Below, one piece after another: positions 53,737-63,754 of a DNA stretch of 64,000 nt. Source of the DNA: an uncultured Clostridia bacterium (GTDB lineage Bacteria; Bacillota; Clostridia; TANB77; UBA1234); NCBI GenBank assembly GCA_934132775.1, contig CAKPAA010000008.1, forward strand, positions 1-64,000, given 5' to 3'. The notes below the pieces were generated by a model that saw only the letters and a program-made list of their open reading frames with translations, was not told the DNA's origin and made no database searches. Positions within the stretch are counted from its first letter, which is position 1; the number at the start of each line of letters is the position of its first letter. The position numbers and the translations under genes were made by a program.

Positions 53737-54702
53737 TCATTTCAAAAAACTTTCTAAAAATTCAACAACAGCAATTGGATTTTCTTTTATAACTATATTC
53801 AAATTTTTCATTTCTTCTTGAAGTTGCTTCAAATCATTATTGCTTTTATTTAAATAATCTTCATTTATATCCTCATATAATAAAATACTATATTTACTTA
53901 AATATTCTTTGGTATATTTTTCTACATTAATATCAGATACTAAAATAAACCAACCCACAAACATATACTCATATCTAATTGAATAACTATCGTCATTAGT
54001 AATATACTTTAAACAGCAATTTAATAAAACTTCTAAAAAATACATATTTTGTTTAGCTATCATTAAAAATAAATCTTCATCACTATTTAAAGTACCTTCA
54101 ACCATTTCATTTACAACTAAAGTACTATGTGTAAACAAACATAACTTATCATAATATTCGTCTAATAATTTCTGAATTTGTCTATTACTCATGTCTCCAA
54201 ACATATCTTTATCTATCATTTTTAATTTTACCTTAAAAAGGTTTCTAAGTTTTTGCTGTTTAGTATAAACTCTCTCTTCATCCTTCAATCCCAATTTTTT
54301 AAATTCTTCATATACATTAGAATCTAAATATATCATCATTCCCATAACAAGATTTTCAAAGGCAGATCTTATTAATGTGTTTGAATCTACTAAACTATTA
54401 CTTTTAACTAGTTTTTGTACATTTTTTATAGTCATATACGATTGATTTAACAAATTACAACTTTCTCTAGGCAATTTATCATCTTTAAGCAAATATAATT
54501 TTTTTATACTTTTACTGGTATTTCTCCTTAATGGCACTATACATTTATTTTTACAATGCTTTCTTAAAATTTCTTTTAATTCTATTAATCGATCCTTTGT
54601 CAATAACTCCAATAATTTATATAGTTTTTCTTCTCTATTTTCAGTACCAAGTGCATTTAAAATATCTTCTACTGTTATATCTGTTTCATAATTTTTTTTC
54701 AA
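53737..54702 (-). CDS. Unknown helical protein of the defence island
   Basis: The 321-residue soluble, mostly helical protein has a middle region (LVDSNTLIRSAFENLVMGMM ... KLCLFTHSTLVVNEM) with a loose likeness to DUF5677/HEPN-type proteins; this is weak. It shares direction and close spacing with the HNH gene (TGA overlaps the GAGG of the HNH gene) and follows the DUF262 gene. Confidence 0.5.
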   Translation of the reverse strand: MKKNYETDITVEDILNALGTENREEKLYKLLELLTKDRLIELKEILRKHCKNKCIVPLRRNTSKSIKKLYLLKDDKLPRESCNLLNQSYMTIKNVQKLVKSNSLVDSNTLIRSAFENLVMGMMIYLDSNVYEEFKKLGLKDEERVYTKQQKLRNLFKVKLKMIDKDMFGDMSNRQIQKLLDEYYDKLCLFTHSTLVVNEMVEGTLNSDEDLFLMIAKQNMYFLEVLLNCCLKYITNDDSYSIRYEYMFVGWFILVSDINVEKYTKEYLSKYSILLYEDINEDYLNKSNNDLKQLQEEMKNLNIVIKENPIAVVEFLESFLK

Positions 54703-54778
54703 ATTTTCATCTCCTTATTAGCAGAAAAGCAAAACAAATCAGTAAATTTTTTACATCATTATTTTGCTTCTCTTTAGT

Positions 54779-56575
54779 TTATAATTTATTAAAATATTCT
54801 CTTATCTTATTAGCCATTAAGACTCTTCTCTTTTGTAAAAACTCTTCATAATTCTCAACAGACATATTAATTATATCTTTTGGAATAGCACTTTCTTCTA
54901 AATTCTTATATAGATCATCTTCTGAATTAATTAAACCATACTTATTTTCTTGACCATTGCATTGAGCTTTTACATCTGCCATATAATCTTTTGGTGCTCT
55001 GTTGCTTACTGCAATATTAATTTCTGTTTGTAACATAGTAAAATTAGCAATTTGATTATATTGTTGCTTATTGTTATATCCATTCTTCTGTAAATAATCT
55101 TTAGGAAAAATATGATGTACATCTCCTCTATTTTCAATCAAATATTGCACTTTTATGCTATCTGATAGAAATCCTCTATCTCCCAAAAATATTTGTGCTG
55201 CTAAAAATGTTTTCCAGAATGGGCTACTTGTAACTGGTGTATTTAATCTATCTACTAAATAGTTTGTCCAGAAAGATTCTGATAATTGTCTTTCTTCTTC
55301 CTCTCTTATATATTTTTCAATATCTGCATTATCATTTAATCTTCTAATGTCATAATCAAAAGCAGATTCAGGAGATGAAGTATATCTTTGAGTTAGAATA
55401 GACATTACTACCCATCTTCTTACTAATGTTTGTATTTTGCTTGGTTCGATATTCTTTTCTCTTAACACAAGGTATAATATATATCCAAAATTCAAAACAT
55501 TTTGCGATCTAACTAAGCTATCATCAATGATACCAGCCGATTTTAATATCATTATATATCTTTCAAAATTACTTTGATTTACAAATTGTTTAACTCCGTC
55601 ATATAATGTTTTAAAACTTTCTTCAACTATGTCTTCTCTATATTCTCTAGTTTCAAAATCACGTCCTGATAATAAGCTTACCAAATCAGCCAACTTACCT
55701 CTTTTAAACTTGTATGTAAAAGCAACTCTTAACACATCAGTATAAGAAGGCAAATATAAATCTTCATTCTTATCTTTTATCCATTCAATTTGTCTAAATA
55801 TATCCTTCTTGCTAAACTCAATATCATTATTCTTTATATTATCATAATCAACTGGCGTTTTAGCAAAATGGCAGAAATAATCAATGGCTTTTCTAATATC
55901 ATTTCCTTCATATTGTTCATTGACGCTTATTTTTGACATAGCAAAATCAGCTTGTGATAATACTACGCCTTCTGAATTTATTCTAACAAATATTTCAGTA
56001 ACAGTATCTATATCTAATGATGATCCTAATTCAATTCTTCCTATAGTAACATTTTTTACTGCTAACAACTTATTAATTCTTTTATTAACTTCATTTGGGC
56101 TCATTTCATACTTATTTGAATAATCAGTTACAAATTGCCATGTATCTATATTTCCATCTTTCATAAATTCTGATATATCTGGTATCCATTCATCTTGTTT
56201 CTCTATTGCAGGATTTAATGTTTGAAATTCTTCCTCTTTTATATTAAAAGCAATTTTTATTCTTTTCTTTTTATAATTACTATCCAATACTTCTTGTCCC
56301 AATAAAGCTGCTGTTAATGCTGTTATTCTTTGTTGCCCATCTATTAATACTTGTTTTCCTTCAGAAGATGTTCCATCTTTTAATTTTACATCTGGGCTTT
56401 TCCATGTAATTATATATCCTACTGGATAACCTTTATATAACGAATCTATTAAATTTCTTACTTTTGTAGAATCCCATACAAACGGTCTTTGAATTTCAGG
56501 AATTGCAATAGTTCCATCACTTACAAATCCTAATAAAGTACTTACAGAAACATTATTTACTTCAAAATTTGGCAT
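54779..56575 (-). CDS. DUF262/GmrSD-type restriction protein
   Basis: DUF262 proteins (GmrSD, also SspE) cleave modified or phage DNA using a ParB-like NTPase plus an HNH nuclease. The 598-residue protein has the N-terminal DUF262 core: IPEIQRPFVWDSTKVRNLID, GQVLIDGQQRITALTA-like QQR motif and FVRINSEGVVLS. The HNH-like C-terminal part is RGDVHHIFPKDYLQKNGY with downstream Asn residues. The start at 56575 has AAAGG 9 bases upstream. It is operonic with the helicase-methyltransferase gene (35 bases). Confidence 0.85.
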   Translation of the reverse strand: MPNFEVNNVSVSTLLGFVSDGTIAIPEIQRPFVWDSTKVRNLIDSLYKGYPVGYIITWKSPDVKLKDGTSSEGKQVLIDGQQRITALTAALLGQEVLDSNYKKKRIKIAFNIKEEEFQTLNPAIEKQDEWIPDISEFMKDGNIDTWQFVTDYSNKYEMSPNEVNKRINKLLAVKNVTIGRIELGSSLDIDTVTEIFVRINSEGVVLSQADFAMSKISVNEQYEGNDIRKAIDYFCHFAKTPVDYDNIKNNDIEFSKKDIFRQIEWIKDKNEDLYLPSYTDVLRVAFTYKFKRGKLADLVSLLSGRDFETREYREDIVEESFKTLYDGVKQFVNQSNFERYIMILKSAGIIDDSLVRSQNVLNFGYILYLVLREKNIEPSKIQTLVRRWVVMSILTQRYTSSPESAFDYDIRRLNDNADIEKYIREEEERQLSESFWTNYLVDRLNTPVTSSPFWKTFLAAQIFLGDRGFLSDSIKVQYLIENRGDVHHIFPKDYLQKNGYNNKQQYNQIANFTMLQTEINIAVSNRAPKDYMADVKAQCNGQENKYGLINSEDDLYKNLEESAIPKDIINMSVENYEEFLQKRRVLMANKIREYFNKL

Positions 56576-56610
56576 ATAAATCATCCTTTCTATCTTTATG
56601 TTGCTTGTTA

Positions 56611-59600
56611 TTAATTTTCTTTAACTTTTGATTCAATATATTTTATTTCATCTTCAGTTAATCCAATCAATTGATATAATTGAACATCTATTGGCTCAGA
56701 AAAGTTAATTATTGTGTTATCTATATAATTTTTAAAATTTGGTACATATTTTGCCAATGATGTTAAAGCCTCATCTGTTAATAATAATGCATATTTTACA
56801 AATTTGCTATTAATATATTTCTTAAAGTTACTAGCTTCTTTTTCTGTTTCAAAAGATTTTAAAGCTACTCTTGCCCTACCAAAAGCACTATGATTATCTA
56901 CAATAGCTAACTGATTATTTCTTCCTTCCTGTCCTCCTGGATGTGCACTAGAAACAACTACTTGCCATTCAGAAATATATTTTACATTTTTAGCTATTAA
57001 ATTTTTATCAATTATGAACCACATTGTTCTTCCTGCTGGACCAGGTTTATCGTTAGTTAGCACTTTAATCTTATTTTTATAGTCAATGATTTGTCCATTA
57101 AATAATTCTGATTTTTCTTTATTTTTTATAATTAAATCATTATCTATACCAAATAAAGAATCTCCTCTAGGCAAAGTTTCACTACTTAAAAATGTTAAAT
57201 TATTTTTCACTACAAATTGTTTAATTTTTTCAACAATATCTATATCTTTAGGATTAATAATTAATAAATCATCTCCTGGATTATTCTGTTTCAAGGAAAC
57301 ACTTTTGTTATTTACAATATAATCATATTTAAATCCACTATCTTTTTTATTTTTATTTGTTACTACTATTGCTACTCCATCTGGTATATCTGTATCATCG
57401 AATATTTCTTTGGCATTTGGATAAAAAGATACTCTTTCAAGGTTACAATTATTAATTAAATTATATCCAAATTTTTTTAACCCTTTTCCTGATTGATGTA
57501 TCCATCTAATTCCTGGATAAATTAATACTGTTTTATTATGAGTAAGAGACATTGCCTGTTCTTGAAAATGTTGAAATATATTAGTTCTTGGTTTTTGAGC
57601 ATTACTACTACTTTTACTATTTGATTCTTCTTGATATGGTGGATTTCCAACTACTAAATCAAATTTCATTCTTTCATCTCCTTTAACATAAAACATATTT
57701 TTCTCTAATTCTATTTCATTAAATTTTTTATTTTGCAATAAATAATTGCTTAGTTCGTTATAGTCTACATTCCCATTTCTATCTTTTATACTTAATAAAT
57801 CATAACTATTAAATAATAGAGCAATATTTTCTATATTTAATCCAAGTATATCGTATATTTTTCTTGTAAACTCATATGCAATACTAGATGTTGGTATTGA
57901 ATAAATTATATTATTAAAATTGTCCTTTCTAAGACCTATCTCTAATAATACTTCATACAATCCTATTGAAAATTCGCCCATTTTACTAGCAATATCTAGA
58001 ATTTTTCCGTTATTATTGCATATTTCTATTAATTCTTTTTTATCAATTAAATCATACATATTTTTGCATACATTTATTGGTGTAATAATTTCAGACTGTG
58101 ATATTTTTTTAAATTTATTCATTGCAACTTCTGCTCGTTCTAGCGTTTCTAATGATTCATCATGTGATAACTTATTGATATTCTGTATTTTATAATCCAA
58201 TTGACTTAATTTGAAGACGTCCATACTGTCATTCATCAGTTTTAATATAATACTATTTAGCCCCAGATTTTTTGCAATTCTCTTATTATCTTCAGTGTAA
58301 TCAATACTTTTAACCACATCAAATAAAGAAATAACATCATCCTTAGTTAAAAATGAGTAAAATAATATTCTAGCAAAATATGTTCGAATTTTTTTCTCAT
58401 AATTTACTGATTCTTCATTATTTATTTCTATATTTTCTTCACTATCATTACTATCTGTTGTATCGCCATTTGTATTATCTTCTGAATCAAATGTAGATGT
58501 ATCTAAATCATCTCCATCTTCATCACTGGTATTATCTACTGATAATCCTTTATTTGAGCCAAGTTCAGCTTGTCTATCTATAACATTTTTTATTTCATCA
58601 TTCTCTAATAGTTTTAAATCTACTGGAATGTCATTTACTTCGTCCATTACCCCCTTTTCTTTTGAATATTCACTTACGGCATCCATTATATTTTTAGGTT
58701 CAATCTCTACAATCTTGTTTTTATTTATTGTAATTATTGGTGAAATTCTTAATTCATTTTTCAGCCTTTCCTCTAGCAATGAATTTCCAGACTCTTCTAC
58801 ATTTACATTATATATCTTTGATTTTTGCTCTTGTAATACAAACATTCGATATGGATCAAAGTCCACTAATAATGTTTGTGGCTTCATATTATATTTTATA
58901 ACATTTTGTTCATTACCTACATATTTTTTAATATACTGATTTTGTAATCTAAAAATAGCTTGATCATATTCTTGAGGAGATGATGTATCTTTTAAATAAA
59001 TCATCGTATCCCATTGTTCAACTGTTGAACCTGTTAGCATTCTATTAACTGTCAAAGTTAATGTTTTCACATCATTTTCTTCACATTCTCTAATTTTATC
59101 TTTTATTTCAGCAATAGTCCTATATTGATTCGAATTATCTACTCCAGAAATATTAATAATTTCATATTTATTTAGATTTTTAAACTTATTCTTGTTATTC
59201 TTTATTAATTCTTCTAATGCATCACATGATGCACAATATGGTAAAACACACACAATGTGCCTACACATCTTGCCTTGCTTTATTTTGTCATAATTTAAAA
59301 ATCCCAATACATTTTCATCTTCTTTAGATCCGTCAATAACTTCAAAAAGCTCTAATATTTCTTGTTCATTTACAAATTTTTTATGAGAATCATCTTCTGC
59401 TTTTTTTATAGATTTTGGTTTTAATAAAGCAGAAAAAGCATATGTATATCCATTTTTCTGATACTCCTTTAATTTTTCTTTTGCTTTTTTGCTTGGATTA
59501 AAAGCAAATCTTACCATCTGTGGAAAACCAAAATATGGATTATCCCATTCTTTAATTTCATCATTTAAAATATTCTCATTATTCCATTTTTCTTGTTCTT

Positions 59601-60699
59601 CTACTATATCTGAAAATTGGCAAAAAGAAATAATATCTTCTTTTTCAAATTCGCTTCCCATCAATATTCTATAGGGTGTTCCTGATAAATGTAATGTCGT
59701 ATCAACATCTAAAATTTTTAAATTTTCATTTAAGTCATTAATATTACTTTCTTCTTTATGGTGCTTATCTTTTATATCTTTTTCATATTTTGTACTTTCT
59801 AATATTTTACCATATTTCTCTGCTCTTGCTCCAAAATGAGTTTCATCAACGAGTAATAAATCAATTTTATTTTTAAATAAATCCTTATGTTTTTCTTTAA
59901 TTAAATCACCTTGCAAATCTTGTAATGTCAAAAATACAACTACCTTTTCACCTTTAGATAATCTTTCACTTATTTCATTATTATTTCTCGATAATTCTTC
60001 AGCAGTAATAAAACTATACCCTTCAAAATTTTTAGGGATTTCAACATTTCTTTTCCATTCAAGTTTTACATCCGCTTTTGCAGAAACAATTACTACTAAA
60101 TCTGCATTCATTTCTTTTGCACACATCATTGAAGTAAAAGATTTCCCAAATCTCATAACTGCATACATAAGTAAATTTTTTCTTCCATTTTTTCTTGCCT
60201 TTTTAAAATTCTCAATTGCTTCTTTTTGATTTGGTCTTGGCTGCCATTCTTTTTCATCTCTCTTATACTGAAATATTTCTGGAAGACTTGTGTTAGCATC
60301 ATAATACTGATATTTATTATCATTTTTTTCATAACTTTCTTTAATATCTTCAATAGCCTCTTTCACATCTGCATCTATAGCATTCTTAAAAAATTCATTT
60401 GAATAGTAGATTTCTTTTGATATATCTTTTTCTTTTAATCTTGCCTTTCCTAATTCTTCTTCAATATATTTATGTACAGAATAATCTCTAAAAAAGACAT
60501 CTGAATTAATCATAGCTTTTTCTTTATATTCTTCTTTTAAATCAGGAAAATATTTTTTCCATTCATTTAATCTAATTTTAACAGGTCTATATGTATCACC
60601 TATTTTTAAATAGTTAGGCACAGTATTAGTTGTAAATGCATAAATATATGGCTCAACTCTACCAATTATGATATTATCTATAATTTCTTTTCCTTCCAT
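56611..60699 (-). CDS. GIY-YIG / SF2 helicase / N6-adenine methyltransferase fusion
   Basis: This 1362-residue protein seems to combine restriction and modification. Residues ~10-110 look like a GIY-YIG-type domain (PYIYAFTTNTVPNYLKIGDTYRP; LNEWKK). A DEAD/DEAH helicase core follows, with MYAVMRFGKSFTS near residue 186, LLLVDETHFGA near 286, HLSGTPYRI near 350 and GSTVEQWDTMI near 560. An acidic linker lies near 740-770. The C-terminal third is an adenine methyltransferase with FDLVVGNPPYQEE near residue 1016 and a putative target-recognition region after it. The set resembles single-chain translocating R-M enzymes. AGGAGGAATA precedes the ATG. Confidence 0.8.
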   Translation of the reverse strand: MEGKEIIDNIIIGRVEPYIYAFTTNTVPNYLKIGDTYRPVKIRLNEWKKYFPDLKEEYKEKAMINSDVFFRDYSVHKYIEEELGKARLKEKDISKEIYYSNEFFKNAIDADVKEAIEDIKESYEKNDNKYQYYDANTSLPEIFQYKRDEKEWQPRPNQKEAIENFKKARKNGRKNLLMYAVMRFGKSFTSMMCAKEMNADLVVIVSAKADVKLEWKRNVEIPKNFEGYSFITAEELSRNNNEISERLSKGEKVVVFLTLQDLQGDLIKEKHKDLFKNKIDLLLVDETHFGARAEKYGKILESTKYEKDIKDKHHKEESNINDLNENLKILDVDTTLHLSGTPYRILMGSEFEKEDIISFCQFSDIVEEQEKWNNENILNDEIKEWDNPYFGFPQMVRFAFNPSKKAKEKLKEYQKNGYTYAFSALLKPKSIKKAEDDSHKKFVNEQEILELFEVIDGSKEDENVLGFLNYDKIKQGKMCRHIVCVLPYCASCDALEELIKNNKNKFKNLNKYEIINISGVDNSNQYRTIAEIKDKIRECEENDVKTLTLTVNRMLTGSTVEQWDTMIYLKDTSSPQEYDQAIFRLQNQYIKKYVGNEQNVIKYNMKPQTLLVDFDPYRMFVLQEQKSKIYNVNVEESGNSLLEERLKNELRISPIITINKNKIVEIEPKNIMDAVSEYSKEKGVMDEVNDIPVDLKLLENDEIKNVIDRQAELGSNKGLSVDNTSDEDGDDLDTSTFDSEDNTNGDTTDSNDSEENIEINNEESVNYEKKIRTYFARILFYSFLTKDDVISLFDVVKSIDYTEDNKRIAKNLGLNSIILKLMNDSMDVFKLSQLDYKIQNINKLSHDESLETLERAEVAMNKFKKISQSEIITPINVCKNMYDLIDKKELIEICNNNGKILDIASKMGEFSIGLYEVLLEIGLRKDNFNNIIYSIPTSSIAYEFTRKIYDILGLNIENIALLFNSYDLLSIKDRNGNVDYNELSNYLLQNKKFNEIELEKNMFYVKGDERMKFDLVVGNPPYQEESNSKSSSNAQKPRTNIFQHFQEQAMSLTHNKTVLIYPGIRWIHQSGKGLKKFGYNLINNCNLERVSFYPNAKEIFDDTDIPDGVAIVVTNKNKKDSGFKYDYIVNNKSVSLKQNNPGDDLLIINPKDIDIVEKIKQFVVKNNLTFLSSETLPRGDSLFGIDNDLIIKNKEKSELFNGQIIDYKNKIKVLTNDKPGPAGRTMWFIIDKNLIAKNVKYISEWQVVVSSAHPGGQEGRNNQLAIVDNHSAFGRARVALKSFETEKEASNFKKYINSKFVKYALLLTDEALTSLAKYVPNFKNYIDNTIINFSEPIDVQLYQLIGLTEDEIKYIESKVKEN

Positions 60700-60707
60700 T
60701 ATTCCTC

Positions 60708-61676
60708 CTATTTTTTCTTTAATAATGTTTCAAATTTAATTTTTCTATTTGTGTCCCAATTCATTATCTTACAATATATACCATTATGTTTTTTATTATT
60801 TCCTGTTTTACAACCTTCGCAAGTATACTCTTTTGTTATATTTCCAAATAATGTTATTTCTGCTACCTTCTCGTTTTTACAACTATTTGGTATCACATAT
60901 TTAATACCATCCATTTGCCATATATTCCAGCTTATAATATTAGCAATTTCTTTTATTAATTTAATATCTGGTTTTTTATTGAATTTATTGTAATAATAAT
61001 CAATATAAGTATATAATAAATTTTCTCTAGCTAATAAAATATTATCACCTTGCCAATCAAACCCATATACATTCTTTACTGCAACAATTGACCATTCTAT
61101 CCATTCTTCTTCATTTAAATTATTTTCAGATACAATTCTTAATTTTCTATCTAACAGTCCAATTCTATCTTCTACTTTAATTGACTTTCCTGTAACAGTA
61201 TCATATCTACTCACTAAATATGGCGCTTCTCCACATGAGATTTCTAATCTTGTACTTTTAACATAATCTTGCCAAGTTTTTCCTTTAAATTCAATTTTAT
61301 TGTAATTTGTTATCCAACCTTTATTACCAGATTTATTAAATACATTTGTCCTTTCAAGCCATGATTCATCTGCCAAATTATTTTGTTCATTGCAAATCCA
61401 CGATGGTGTAAAAACCTCTGCATTATTTTTTGATCTAGCTTCTTTTTCTTCTTTATTTTTTTTAGAACGAGGTTTAATTAAATCTTTATATGATCCAGTT
61501 ATTTTACTAATAGTTATTTCAGATTGAAATTCAAATCCTATTCCATTATATTTATAGTCATTTGTTGCCCATATAATATTTCGACCACTACTATTGTCTT
61601 TTAAAAGAATATTTAATAATTCAGAATCAACTGATAACAAATTTTCTTCTTTAATATCAATTAGTTCATTAAACAT
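60708..61676 (-). CDS. Methylase-like partner of the fused restriction enzyme
   Basis: The 322-residue protein has AEVFTPSWICNEQNN near residue 88 and LEISCGEAPYLVSRYD near residue 145, like parts of Eco57I-type methylases, but no NPPY motif. A CEGCKTG and CKIMNWD cysteine pair lies near the C terminus. It may be a specificity or auxiliary subunit for the downstream fusion. It lies between the XRE gene and the fusion, with 8-base spacing and AGGAG before the start. Confidence 0.6.
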   Translation of the reverse strand: MFNELIDIKEENLLSVDSELLNILLKDNSSGRNIIWATNDYKYNGIGFEFQSEITISKITGSYKDLIKPRSKKNKEEKEARSKNNAEVFTPSWICNEQNNLADESWLERTNVFNKSGNKGWITNYNKIEFKGKTWQDYVKSTRLEISCGEAPYLVSRYDTVTGKSIKVEDRIGLLDRKLRIVSENNLNEEEWIEWSIVAVKNVYGFDWQGDNILLARENLLYTYIDYYYNKFNKKPDIKLIKEIANIISWNIWQMDGIKYVIPNSCKNEKVAEITLFGNITKEYTCEGCKTGNNKKHNGIYCKIMNWDTNRKIKFETLLKKK

Positions 61677-61694
61677 TTTGTAATCTCCTATTTA

Positions 61695-61895
61695 TTAAGT
61701 TTCTATCTCTAATATATCATCAACACTACATTCAAGAACTTCACATATTTTAGCTAAAGTTTCTATTTGAACAGTCTCATTTCTTCCCAACTTTGCCATT
61801 GCATTTGTAGTTATTCTTGCTTTTTCACATAATTGTGTTTTATTTATTTTTTTATCTATCATTAATTTCCATAGTCTGTCATAACTTATAGTCAT
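61695..61895 (-). CDS. XRE-family repressor-like regulator
   Basis: The 66-residue single-domain Cro/C1 helix-turn-helix protein starts MTISYDRLWKLMIDKKINKTQ and has LCEKARITTNAMAKLGRN as its HTH. It is the first gene of the restriction/defence operon and probably controls its expression, as R-M control proteins do. The upstream gap to the IS-like element (61896-61992) shows no gene. Confidence 0.85.
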   Translation of the reverse strand: MTISYDRLWKLMIDKKINKTQLCEKARITTNAMAKLGRNETVQIETLAKICEVLECSVDDILEIET

Positions 61896-61992
61896 TCAGA
61901 GACCCCCTATTTAATTTTTTACTCTGAAATAATTTTATCATTTATGATATTTTTATTCAAGATTTTCTTGAATATTTCAAGGAATAATTTTA

Positions 61993-63631
61993 GGTGTAAC
62001 TTAACAAAGTAAATTCCATTTAACCATAATAAAGATGGCAGTTACTCTTACACTAAGAACTAATGTAAGATTTAATTCCATATGGTATAATGCAAATGTA
62101 GTGTTTCTAGTCTCTAAGGGGCTAGGAGGTAATTATGAAAAATGCACACTTAACATTAGAACAAAGAGAGCAAATTCAAATCGGATTAGAATCAGGATTT
62201 TCTAAAAGAAAAATAGCTGAAAGTATTGGTAAAGATCCTAGTACCATAGGAAAAGAAATCAAAAATAGACGAAAGATAAAACCTAGAAATACCTTTAATA
62301 ATAGGTCAATTTGTAAACACTTAAAAGAGTGTAAAAAGTATTTTAAAGAATGTGAAAGATATGAAGAAATCACCTGTGCTAGAAGAGATAGAACTGTTGG
62401 TGTTTGCAATCTTTGTCCGAATATCAACAAATGTCATTTAGACAAGTATTTTTATCGTGCTAAACAGGCACATGAATCTTATCTATACACACTAAAAGAC
62501 TCCAGAGAAGGCGTTAATTTGACCACAAGTGAAATGAAAAGAATTGCTACAATAATCAAACCACTGCTTAAAAAAGGTCATTCTGTATATCCAATACTAA
62601 ACAACCATCCTGAAATATGCATTGTTCCTAAAACACTCTATTCATATATTGAAGGAGACATATTTAAAGACTATGGCATTGACAGATTTTCTTTAAGAAG
62701 ACAAGTTTCAATAAAACCAAGAAAAAAGACAAAAGTTAGGAAAGAACCTACTAATTATGAAAAACATAAATATGAGGATTACTTGAGGTTTATTCAAGCA
62801 AATCCAACTCTAAACACAACTGAAATAGATACTGTATATAACCAAAATGAAGGACCATTTATACAGACTTTCTTGTTTCAAAATACAGGACTAATGATTG
62901 GCTTTTGTCATAAAGAAAAGACTTCTGCCTCTATGGCTGCCACACTCGATTATCTTCAGGAAATACTTCATGATGACTACAATAAATTATTCTCTTTAAT
63001 ATTAACCGATAGAGGCTCCGAATTTGAAATATCTAAATTATTTGAAGTTAACTTTGAAACTGGCGAGTTTAGAACTAATATTTTTTACTGTGACCCTCAA
63101 ACACCTAGTCAAAAGCCTCATGTTGAAAATAATCACAATTATGTTAGAGACATCCTACCTAATGGCAAGAAATTATCTAAATTAACACAAGAGGACATCA
63201 ATTTAATGTTTTCGCATATTAACTCTACACCTAGACAAGCCTAGGTGGAAAGACTCCTTACGAGGTGTTTTGCTTCTTCTATGGTTCTGAAATATTAAAT
63301 AAATTAAATGTACAAAAGATAGAAAAAGATATGGTCACTCTAAAGCCATATCTTTTAAAAATTAAATAAATCCCATAATTCTAGAGACTAGAAACATTAC
63401 AACTAAGTGAATAGTTAAATTCCTCAAACCACTGGAAGTTAATCTTACATTTTTAAATTTTAACTTACTTTAGGTTTATTAGTCGTGTGCTTTTCTGTCC
63501 TCTATGTATTAATTTTACACTAAATTGATTAAATTTTCAATATAATCCGAAAAGAAAATGCCCATAATATGGACGTTTCTCTTACATATGGAATTAACTT
63601 TTAGAAATGGAAATTACTTTTACAAGTCACC
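61993..63631 (+). mobile_element. IS30-like insertion element
   Basis: An imperfect terminal inverted repeat is visible: left GGTGTAACTTAACAAAGTAAATTCC (61993 on), right reading inward GGTGACTTGTAAAAGTAATTTCC (ending 63631). A second, perfect 14-bp inverted pair (TGTTTCTAGTCTCT at about 62102-62115; its complement near 63382-63396) flanks the transposase gene more closely. The exact ends are therefore uncertain, and no target duplication is clear. Confidence 0.5.
62135..63369 (+). pseudogene. IS30-family transposase with 3' frameshift
   Basis: The N-terminal HTH (LTLEQREQIQIGLESGFSKR), a Cys-rich middle part and the DDE domain are present: Asp in TTEIDTVYN, Asp in LILTDRGSEFE, Glu in KPHVENNHNYV. 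At RQA the frame meets TAG (63241-63243). One missing base there removes the usual LGGKTPYE. The frame that continues reads GGKTPYEVFCFFYGSE to a stop at 63369. The enzyme loses about 40 residues, unless a -1 shift occurs. This break contains no CGG and is of the opposite sign to the four +1 cases. Confidence 0.75.
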
Positions 63632-63754
63632 CTTTATTTTTATAGATTTTGCACTTTAAAATTTAAAAATCAAATTTCTATGACATTATCATTTTTTACT
63701 TATTATATTCCAAAATACTCCAAAATATGATATATTATTTTCGGGGGAATTAAA
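63632..63754. other. Short AT-rich gap
   Basis: No gene is seen between the IS-like element and the last gene; GGGGGAA before 63755 is a strong ribosome binding site. Confidence 0.4.
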
